Origin: Albugo candida | Taxonomy: Eukaryota; Oomycota; Peronosporomycetes; Albuginales | Length of the DNA: 64,000 nt | NCBI GenBank assembly: GCA_040437565.1 | Contig: JBDOQK010000029.1 | Coordinates: 62,001 to 126,000 of the forward strand | Direction of reading: 5' to 3' | Shown here: positions 56,443-64,000 of the stretch, piece after piece | Layout of the letters: every line of letters begins with the position of its first letter | Position numbering within the stretch: the stretch's first letter is position 1 | Translations under genes and position numbers: made by a program | The notes under the pieces: model-generated | What the model saw: only the letters and a program-made list of their open reading frames with translations | What the model was told of the DNA's origin: nothing | The model's database searches: none

Positions 56443-59400
56443 ATGAACTTGAGAGCTGGATCTGATATCAGACCGCCAGATTGGTGTTCAGGTAATATTT
56501 TTCAAAAATCACCAAGCAAGGTACCTGCTCGGATGGCTAGGATAAAAATGCTTCAGTCTTCAATCAACGCAAAGAGTTATACAGGAATGAGCAGTGATAC
56601 CACTCTGAGTCGAAATCAAATTAGGTCGGAAGAATTGTCGGATAGATTATCGACTGGAGAGGATTTAAGGGAGCTATTAGGTCCTCTAGGAAGCCTTCGA
56701 GGGTCCAGATCTGCATTTCAGGATGCACTAATTGCTGATGACGGCCCGGTCATACTCGATGATAGGTACTACCGCCGAAACAGTGATCGTATTGCGGCAA
56801 ATTATACACCTACTGCAAAGGCATTGAATCTAGACATGATATCCGCTTTAATAAGAAGGGAAGCCATGTATCCCAAACAGTCCAGATCCCGCGAAAGCAA
56901 GCGTACTACCTCGCTAGGGCTGAAAGGTCAAAGTCGTGAAATGTTGAAAGTCGGTCCAGCATCACAGTCACAAGACCGCGATACAAACAGAAATTCTCGC
57001 GGTAAAGAAATTTCGACCGTCACGTCACCACCTATGAACTGTGAGAATGAGCTGAAACTGTATAATGATACCATGAGAGCTTATCGACAACACCTGAACA
57101 ATTACGTTATTCGAGCGCGGAAAAGCAAACTGACAAACTGCATACCGCAGAGCATTCTAAACAAAGTGAAAATTCCAATTGCTTACCAATTTGATCGAAA
57201 TCGAGATGTGTTGGAGTCGGTAAATGATCTAATGATCAATCACTTGTTCCAAGACGTTTTTGCGGATTACTTCGAAGCAGCAGCCCATTCGATGTTAAAC
57301 TATGATATTATGGACGTCTCAAAAGGTCTACAGATGAATATTAGTGCTTTTTATCTGAAAGCAAAGCAAAAGTGGTGGTACGATGAACGTTATTCATCTC
57401 ATGACTGGAAGATTTTACGGAAGACTGGAATTTGTCATGAAGAAGTACAAATTGCACGCGAGAATATGGTGCAAAAGCTTTACTCGATACACCCAGTGTT
57501 GTTGGCTCTACAAGAGCAATGGCTAACAGAAGAGTTACCGAGAGAATGGAGTCTCAAATTACATATCGATAAATATTCGCAAGATGTGAGACTCTCAAAT
57601 GGTGGTTTAGATTCCAGAGTCAGTGGTAAGCGGTTGACCGCCTCAAGTGTGCTGTTTGTAAATTTCTTAGATGAGGAATTTCTCACAGCCAATCCAAAAA
57701 CTTTTCAGCAATTTGTGGAGATATTTGCCGAAAGAATTGATGTGGCCAGAGATTTTGTTTCCAACTTTTGGCTAAAACAAACAGCCGAACGTCTTAAGCA
57801 GTGTATACATCAATTTGTAACTGTACCACCGCAAGGTAAAGCACCACAAGCATTTAACGATAGACAATATAGGAATCCTGAAGCGTGCAAAAGCAAGATT
57901 TTTTCACCGATTTCATGCATCACTCCCGATTCAAAATCTTTATATTCAGAGCTTTTGGACTCCATAGCCATTCTTATGTCCAGAAATATCCGTGAAAACG
58001 TACAGGCTTCGATCCAGGCATTTCTTTACTACTTTGAGCAATTCCTTGATCCAGAGTATCAAGGAGAAGCCGCTTTGCTCCTTTCTGTGGAACTTGACGC
58101 AAAACTTGTTGGCAGGGGAAAAGAATTTTGTAATGCCGATCAATTGAGCTGCTTTGTCATTGAACCCAGTTTACAGATGTTGCAAGATGAAATACGAAAT
58201 TGTATTTGCATGATCGTTCGTCTAGCTCACGATTTACCTCGAATTGATGATCGAGTGTTACCATCAGCAGGTATTCCGCGAAATGTCTTTCTTGGCCCAT
58301 GCACAATGCAAGTCGACGATGATATCGTCGAGAATGCAATAATGCGAATATCCGACATCTTTACTCAGCAAATGCATCAATTCGACAGAGTTTTGACAAA
58401 TCTCCATGGCAGCAACATGCTCTTTGACGGATCGTATGAGGCAAAAGCTGCTCAGTTGCTAGATGAACTTGACGAAGTTAAAGCATCAACCCTACAGTCC
58501 TTATATATGGCAGATTGTGAACTGAAGCAGCTTGCAAATTTATCAGCAGATTTTGATTCCAAAACCCACGACAAGTACACATTTGGCATTTTTGCTATCT
58601 CCTGTGTAGACGTAAAGCAAAAGATCTTATCTGCAGCACGGGATTATACAAAACGAATACTTGCAAAACTGGCAGCCGATAATAGTGCGGAAATGAATAG
58701 ATTATCACAAGAATTCGATGAGATCGCACAGAAGCTGGTATTAGAGCCCGTTGACTTTGATGAACTCAACGCTCTGGTCGGCTACTATGATCAGAGCCAA
58801 AACGCCATTCAATGTTTAGTTTCCAGATTCTACGATGACATCTGCCGGAGGATATATTTCTTAGAATGCCACGATTATGTGCTTTCCAGAGAAGACATTC
58901 ATTCTTTCCTCAATCTCCACCGGTGGCCTGAAGGTATCAGAGCTTTTCAGAGAAAAAGCATGGAGATGCAGGCGAGGCGAAAGCATGAACTTGAGATTAT
59001 CATGGAAGAGAGAAATGCACAACTCAGCTCGCATTGTCTAACTTTACAACATCGCATTGAGAAAATGCGAGAATATAACAACCTAAATGACGCCTCAACA
59101 TATCTCAAGCGGATAAGTGCGATGGAAAAGCTAATCAATGAAGTAGAACTTGAGGCAGACACTATCCGGCAACAAGGAAGTTTCTTGACAGATGATACAA
59201 ATTATAACCCACAATCTCTTATCGTAGGTCTTAAACAAATCTTAGCACCGATAGCAAAGTTGTGGAGCACAGTATCAGAAGCATTGGCCTTCATCCAGTC
59301 GAGTCGCGAAGCACGACTTCGTACAGCTCACGCGGATGACAATCAGCAGCATTGTATGGAGTATAAAAATAAACTAGTGAATATCATGGATGAGTTTCAG

Positions 59401-59499
59401 AAACATGAAGTCCATGCAACCGGTGTGTCTGTTGCACATGATCTAATGGGAATGCTTGATGAAGCGATGGAGAGTGTCACTGGTAGAGTACCAAACTAG
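56443..59499 (+). CDS. Dynein heavy chain stem-only protein (axonemal type)
   Basis: Intronless, 1018 residues. The first about 200 residues are Ser/Arg-rich and probably disordered. The rest follows the stem of single-headed axonemal dynein heavy chains: HPVLLALQEQWLTEELPREW (about 348-370), CFVIEPSLQMLQDEIRNCIC then LAHDLPRIDDRVLP (about 570-605), FGIFAISCVDVKQKILSAAR (about 715-735), and FLNLHRWPEGIRAFQ (about 820-834), REYNNLNDASTYLKRISAME, and LKQILAPIAKLWSTVSEAL at about 930-948, where DHCs have EPYxKLFxxxxxW. A normal DHC would continue into the linker and six AAA modules (about 3000 further residues); here only about 70 residues follow before a stop, and no motor sequence is found downstream. 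The stop is present in both assembly copies, so it is not gap damage. It may be a non-motor dynein-like scaffold or a truncated DHC. Confidence 0.78.
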   Translation: MNLRAGSDIRPPDWCSGNIFQKSPSKVPARMARIKMLQSSINAKSYTGMSSDTTLSRNQIRSEELSDRLSTGEDLRELLGPLGSLRGSRSAFQDALIADDGPVILDDRYYRRNSDRIAANYTPTAKALNLDMISALIRREAMYPKQSRSRESKRTTSLGLKGQSREMLKVGPASQSQDRDTNRNSRGKEISTVTSPPMNCENELKLYNDTMRAYRQHLNNYVIRARKSKLTNCIPQSILNKVKIPIAYQFDRNRDVLESVNDLMINHLFQDVFADYFEAAAHSMLNYDIMDVSKGLQMNISAFYLKAKQKWWYDERYSSHDWKILRKTGICHEEVQIARENMVQKLYSIHPVLLALQEQWLTEELPREWSLKLHIDKYSQDVRLSNGGLDSRVSGKRLTASSVLFVNFLDEEFLTANPKTFQQFVEIFAERIDVARDFVSNFWLKQTAERLKQCIHQFVTVPPQGKAPQAFNDRQYRNPEACKSKIFSPISCITPDSKSLYSELLDSIAILMSRNIRENVQASIQAFLYYFEQFLDPEYQGEAALLLSVELDAKLVGRGKEFCNADQLSCFVIEPSLQMLQDEIRNCICMIVRLAHDLPRIDDRVLPSAGIPRNVFLGPCTMQVDDDIVENAIMRISDIFTQQMHQFDRVLTNLHGSNMLFDGSYEAKAAQLLDELDEVKASTLQSLYMADCELKQLANLSADFDSKTHDKYTFGIFAISCVDVKQKILSAARDYTKRILAKLAADNSAEMNRLSQEFDEIAQKLVLEPVDFDELNALVGYYDQSQNAIQCLVSRFYDDICRRIYFLECHDYVLSREDIHSFLNLHRWPEGIRAFQRKSMEMQARRKHELEIIMEERNAQLSSHCLTLQHRIEKMREYNNLNDASTYLKRISAMEKLINEVELEADTIRQQGSFLTDDTNYNPQSLIVGLKQILAPIAKLWSTVSEALAFIQSSREARLRTAHADDNQQHCMEYKNKLVNIMDEFQKHEVHATGVSVAHDLMGMLDEAMESVTGRVPN

Positions 59500-60069
59500 T
59501 ACACTTCCGCCTACAATGAAAGCGGATGTGCCGCTTTTCATACAACATGACAAGAATTGTCTCGTACGCCATTAATTTTCACAGCTACTTTTTGTGGCAT
59601 TCAAGTAAAGGAAGAACTTGTTCATCAAATCGCTTGCGAAAACACGTTTGGTATCAGTTTCTATTGACCGGCTGATGCTCATNNNNNNNNNNNNNNNNNN
59701 NNNNNNNNNNNNNNNNNNNNNNNNNNNNNNNNNNNNNNNNNNNNNNNNNNNNNNNNNNNNNNNNNNNNNNNNNNNNNNNNNNTTCAGAAACATGAAGTCC
59801 ATGCAACCGGTGTGTCTGTTGCACATGATCTAATGGGAATGCTTGATGAAGCGATGGAGAGTGTCACTGGTAGAGTACCAAACTAGTACACTTCCGCCTA
59901 CAATGAAAGCGGATGTGCCGCTTTTCATACAACATGACAAGAATTGTCTCGTACGCCATTAATTTTCACAGCTACTTTTTGTGGCATTCAAGTAAAGGAA
60001 GAACTTGTTCATCAAATCGCTTGCGAAAACACGTTTGGTATCAGTTTCTATTGACCGGCTGATGCTCAT
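59396..60069. repeat. Gap-flanking duplicate: 59396-59682 repeated as 59783-60069 around a 100-N gap
   Basis: 287 bases left of the gap (59683-59782), including the last 35 codons and stop of the dynein-stem gene, recur right of it with no visible change. Confidence 0.92.
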
Positions 60070-60456
60070 TTCCATATGAAGATGTCCGAGGTGTTAGCGA
60101 TCAGCCACAAATGGTTTTCAGGAAATCAATGGACTTTTATTTGCACCTTGTCTTATCGCGGTCGAAGATGAACCGTGTCGCTTATGGCAAGGTCCAAAGT
60201 GCCTGATAAGTACTACTTCGACTAGATTCATGTATTTGTATCCATAATCGAGTCCAACAATTGCATCTTTTCTGTGAATTTCTGAGTAAGGCATGTGTCT
60301 TGCACGTGATATCGTACTTGCTTGTGTACACGCTTACAGCTTAGAAGTCAGCAATTGATTATCGAAACCACATCTCGAAATAGCAAATCGATTCAACCCT
60401 ATAAAACGAATCAGTGGATGCACAGTATATCAATCAAACCTCCCACACAGAGGAAA
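60070..60456. other. No gene recognised
   Basis: Unique sequence between two gap-associated duplicates. There is a 38-codon minus-strand ORF reaching in from the left (MSISRSIETDTKRVFASDLM), with no family signature. Confidence 0.4.
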
Positions 60457-60836
60457 ATTATCTGTGCACTGATCCCGTAATTCTATGATGTAATAGAACT
60501 TAAAAGCTGTACAGAAGCGCGTTCTGACAGCATAGCAAAATATATGCTGCTGCTTGATTTGTGATGTGAGGCCGCTTACATTAAAAGTACCGATCANNNN
60601 NNNNNNNNNNNNNNNNNNNNNNNNNNNNNNNNNNNNNNNNNNNNNNNNNNNNNNNNNNNNNNNNNNNNNNNNNNNNNNNNNNNNNNNNNNNNNNNNATTA
60701 TCTGTGCACTGATCCCGTAATTCTATGATGTAATAGAACTTAAAAGCTGTACAGAAGCGCGTTCTGACAGCATAGCAAAATATATGCTGCTGCTTGATTT
60801 GTGATGTGAGGCCGCTTACATTAAAAGTACCGATCA
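60457..60836. repeat. Gap-flanking duplicate: 60457-60596 repeated as 60697-60836 around a 100-N gap
   Basis: 140 bases left of the gap (60597-60696) recur right of it. Noncoding as far as I can see. Confidence 0.92.
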
Positions 60837-61900
60837 TCAGATTGCTGATCGGTAGAAAAAACAATTACCATGGGTGAGCACAAACCAACAATTCTTGGGC
60901 GGGCGCCACCCTTACCTTCGAAAACAGCCTACTGCATGCAAATATTGTTCCAGCCAATCTCAGGAACAGAAGATAGTAGAATTAGTTCCTTTTTGTACCG
61001 TAGCGGCTTCCCACTAATCGCTAGAACAAGGTCATTGCGAAGTCCGAGCAGTATGCAAACGTTCTCTTACTCTTGACCCAATGGTACTCTCCACCAAGAC
61101 AAAATGACCGCTTCGTAGCGAGACCACAAGAACCTTGATCAATTTGACAAATTTGAAGTTTCTATATAGATATGGCGCGTACTTCAATTTATTCATATCG
61201 GCAGGGGTATATTCTTTTGTTATGAAATACCAGTTTGGATAAATAGAGATAACAAAAGTTGCTCCAGCTGCATGGATGAAAGGAAGGACTGGCGCAGTAG
61301 ACGACGGGGAACAAATGAAGCAAGCTATCGAAAGGACGTGTGTGGTCGACAAGGAAAGCGGAGTGACTATGCTTTCACTACCATTGTGCTGGGCACGAAG
61401 GACTTTGAGATCATGATTGCACACTGATCACTCACATCATCGATCACTTCCGTATCAGATAAGTCACGTTCCCGAAGATGTAACTGATCTGTCGTAATGT
61501 GACACGCAAAAAAAATTATTTCTGTTTGGCTTTTTTTGGGTCCTTCGCCTCTAGAATGTTTCGCGATCGTCTAGAATCAAGCCTTAGCCCGGACAATTCA
61601 GCGTGCAATGGCCACATGTGACTGATTCGGTCTGTGAAAATGGTCACCATCCGCAACTTGTCGTTGAGAAGATGCTTAATCGGCCCGTGCATGATATATC
61701 GGATGGACGCTGTGGAGACGCCCCTGAGAAACCACTGTTGAACAATATCTGACACGGAATGATGGCAGAAATCTTGGCGAAAAGCAATTTATTGGGCAGG
61801 TTTTCAGAGCAATTTTTGCCACAAAAGAAAGTTTTTTTTCGTAAAATGACTATATCTGCATTAACCTGCGTCTAAACAGCTTTTAATTAAATAACGAAAC
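60837..61900. other. No gene recognised
   Basis: Short ORFs only. The minus-strand stretch 61516-61755 (79 codons, ending LDSRRSRNILEAKDPKKAKQ) is open but unassigned. No RNA gene was recognised. Confidence 0.4.
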
Positions 61901-62461
61901 TGCTGCGGACACACCTAATTTTTACTACGGACACCCCCTAAAATAGAAATTACAAACATATCCCCTACCTTCGTACCACCATGTCCGCTGCTCTCAAGTC
62001 CGCTTCTAGCTGGTGGCAGTAACACCATAGAAAAAGCTAAATTTATTGTAAGCAAAGTAAAAGTAGCCTAGTAGGCAGGCAAAAAATCCAGCCACCATTG
62101 CCTTCCATTAATTTGCGCTCTTTGCTGATTCTAACGAGGCTTTATGTAAAGTCTGCAGTTTATGCGGCATATTGGCTCGAGTAACATGAGCTGGTAGTGC
62201 ACCTCCACCAATATCCCTCCCTTGCGCAGCTTCACAAACGTAGTAGGATGTAGAAATGCCACAGGAATTACCATCCACTTGCTTTCTGCAATTGTTTTAG
62301 GCGTTTAGGTGCGCAAAAATGACAGCATTGTCTGATCGTTTAGCCACATGTTCTCGCCAAGAAATGGTTGTATAGCTTCGCGTAGGTCTCGATTCTCCTC
62401 AGCAACATACGAAAGTAGGGGTATCTTTGTAATTTCTATTTTGAGGGATGGGTCCGCAGCA
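61901..62461. mobile_element. DNA transposon remnant or MITE with terminal inverted repeats
   Basis: The left end (TGCTGCGGAC at 61901, then CTAAAATAGAAATTACAAA ending about 61956) and the right end (TTTGTAATTTCTATTTTGAG at 62426, ending GGTCCGCAGCAA at 62462) are inverted copies of each other over about 35 bases. The left end holds an internal duplicate of the CTRCGGACAC segment. Inside, the minus strand has a decayed coding scrap (YYVCEAAQGRDIGGGALPAH, then VTRANMPHKLQTLHKASLES) that may derive from a transposase-element protein, but I cannot name the superfamily. Size is about 560 bp. A target-site duplication was not clear. Confidence 0.65.
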
Positions 62462-62634
62462 ATTCCCTGGAATAAAAGCCAAACTTTAAATCCTCTGCAG
62501 GGATGACTTCAAAACTACCAGTATAGCAACATAACTTATATTATCTACAATTATGTGTTGCCGCTTGACTCAATTGCAACTGAACAGCTACTTAATACAC
62601 CGACAAACTCCAAACTTCTCGCATCATTGCGTAA

Positions 62635-62754
62635 TGACGTGATGGGGTCCTTGAAAAGATGCGCTCGAAGTTCAACAAATATCGCTATTTCGTATGACGT
62701 AATGGGTTCATTGCGAAGATGCGCTTGATGTCCATGAGACGTCGCTATCTGATT
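62635..62754. repeat. 60-bp tandem repeat, two units
   Basis: TGACGTGATGGGGTCCTTGA at 62635 and TGACGTAATGGGTTCATTGC at 62695 start two units of exactly 60 bp, diverged by roughly a quarter. On the minus strand the unit could encode a 20-residue repeat (HLRNEPITSYE / HLFKDPITSLR), fitting an origin inside the coiled-coil gene relic to the right. Confidence 0.7.
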
Positions 62755-63620
62755 GTAGTTGGTGATCCAAGCTGCTTGAGTTCCAATCCGACACGAAGTC
62801 CCGCTTCGTCGCTCTTCCGGTTTCCATTTGAAATCCCATCTAGGTGCATTTGCAGAAGATCCTTGCTGTACTCAGAATCCTTAAGCTTCAGTTCTATCAT
62901 GTTCACCTGCATTCTCAACGACGTGATGAGGCCATTTTTGGGATGCATTTTCTGTCCATGAAATTCCACTCCTTGGTCGCACTCGATATTTTGAGTGGCT
63001 TCGGCTGAAAACCGCATCTGTTGGATTGAACTCTTTGCCCGCTTTGATCGCATCCAAGAACGCGAACTGATTGTTCATAAAATCCTTAAAGTCTTCAAGC
63101 ATCGACCTCGACTTGACGACCTTTATTTGAAGCTCCATGTTTTCCTTCAACACTTCCTTGATTTATCCTCTATCGGTACAAGCGCTCCGTCGAGTTGCTT
63201 TAGTTTCCTGTGGCCGTTGTTTGAGCTCCAGTTGAGACAAAAGTCTTGGGGTCCACGCGTCTTCTACAGATTGGCCAGTTTTGTTTGCTGCGTTTCCATG
63301 AAAACCTCAAGTTCCTGGATCATTGTCTTTGACCATAGAAAATCCAACTTTGGCTCATCGTGTTGGTCCGTAAGCTGCTTTAACTGAATTTCATCATCTT
63401 CTTGCACCTTCATCGCATTGTCCAGCTTGCGTTGACACATAATGTTGCGTTTTCGACTAGCCCTCAACCTCTTTTCGAGTTCTTCGACAGCCGTCTTGTG
63501 CTTGAACACTTGTTCAATGGCACCTTGAAGCTGAGGCGTTTTATCAATCAATGTGCGAGGCAGCTGCGGATTATATTTCTTCAAACGCGGATTTTTATAC
63601 GGACGCTCTTGCGTTGCCAT
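62745..63620 (-). pseudogene. Decayed coiled-coil protein gene
   Basis: From ATG 63620 the minus strand is open for 118 codons (starts MATQERPYKNPRLKKYNPQL; helical KTAVEELEKRLRASRKRNIM, QEDDEIQLKQLTDQHDEPKL) and stops at 63264. Further open helical stretches continue in other frames (KENMELQIKVVKSRSMLEDF at about 63090-63150; LRMQVNMIELKLKDSEYSKD at about 62860-62930) with no convincing splice sites between them. This is either a pseudogene or a gene with unusual introns. No family recognised. Base composition is more GC-rich than the flanking intergenic DNA. Confidence 0.45.
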
Positions 63621-64000
63621 AGTTGGTCATGGATGGGTGACGTAGTCACGGGTGGTCGCTGATGCCACATCCACAGCCGCAACCATACTACGGAGGGAAT
63701 CAGTGCCACGAGTCATCACCGGAGATGCTCGTCTTGTTGCAGAAACCTGTACTGGATTTTTCCCACGAACGCGAGCCAGGGCGACGTTCGTCCAGTGGAA
63801 TCTGTCCGCGTTGCAGTTGTCCTCGAGACGCGAGCCGTGGTCGATGCCGTTTCAGGTCGTTGTGTGCTCGCACGCTTTTCGTGTCGTTGTTAATGTTGGT
63901 ACTGGAGTTGGTCGAGCCGCTTTGTTTGCTATCGTGTTGATGTTTGCGTAGACGTCTCCGTTCCATCCGCTCGTAGCACATATCCACCGACGATAAGCTT
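63621..64000 (-). other. Possible coding fragment at window edge
   Basis: A 95-codon minus-strand frame (63700-63987) is rich in Ser, Asn, Gln and Arg (RRRLRKHQHDSKQSGSTNSS). It may be low-complexity coding sequence or chance; it runs close to the window end and cannot be judged further. Confidence 0.25.

Noticed and set aside
1-64000. CRISPR arrays, operons, ribosome-binding sites or prophage
   Set aside because: None seen. Short introns and eukaryote-specific proteins make this nuclear eukaryotic DNA.
1-64000. Secreted effector genes (RxLR, CHxC, Crinkler)
   Set aside because: No ORF combined a signal peptide with such a motif; the orphan 191-aa and 99-aa ORFs lack signal peptides.

Overview
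The window looks like oomycete nuclear DNA, most likely a white-rust (Albugo-type) genome. Introns are tiny (about 44-72 bp, GT-AG with two likely GC-AG), intergenic spacers in the gene-rich part are often under 100 bp, base composition is mildly AT-rich, and flagellar genes (BBS2, DRC7, a dynein heavy-chain stem) sit among ordinary eukaryotic housekeeping genes. The species call is inference; the eukaryotic, flagellate, intron-poor character is read from the sequence.

Left arm (1-18.8 kb) is gene-poor and decayed. It holds a type I DAHP synthase pseudogene (about 780-1770, minus), two diverged direct copies of an unrecognised gene relic (about 2330-4000 and 5150-7300), each followed by a short tandem array with a unit of about 75-103 bp, an orphan 191-aa ORF, one Ty1/copia-type LTR element (8942-13909, with 5-bp target duplication, broken), a 5'-truncated family X DNA polymerase (15264-15666) and a START/M96-like protein gene.

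The central block (18.8-59.5 kb) is extremely compact. In order: TRMT2A-like tRNA m5U methyltransferase with an inserted propeller-like region; a non-canonical Hsp70; a JmjC hydroxylase (MINA/NO66 type); coatomer gamma; EI24-like membrane protein; importin-4-like karyopherin; BBS2; two small membrane ORFs; SEC31; a multi-BRCT protein; a CDC25-like phosphatase; EIF1AD; a BAR-like/GRAM/VASt membrane protein; DRC7; and a protein that is only the stem of an axonemal dynein heavy chain. Themes are early secretory traffic (COPG, SEC31), nuclear transport, RNA/translation (TRMT2, Hsp70, JmjC ribosomal hydroxylase, EIF1AD) and the flagellum (BBS2, DRC7, dynein stem). Several neighbours are head-to-head with starts 10-220 bp apart.

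Right arm (59.5-64 kb) is again gene-poor: an inverted-repeat-bounded DNA transposon remnant (61901-62461), a 60-bp tandem repeat and a decayed coiled-coil gene.

A major caveat: the window has eight 100-N gaps, and six are flanked by what look like exact direct copies of 140 to 1465 bp. These are almost certainly unmerged contig overlaps, not biology. They duplicate parts of Hsp70/JmjC, COPG/EI24, BBS2, the dynein-stem 3' end and the 191-aa ORF, so naive gene counts are inflated. Exon joins given below were worked out by eye from splice signals, reading phase and family similarity recalled from memory; no search was run.
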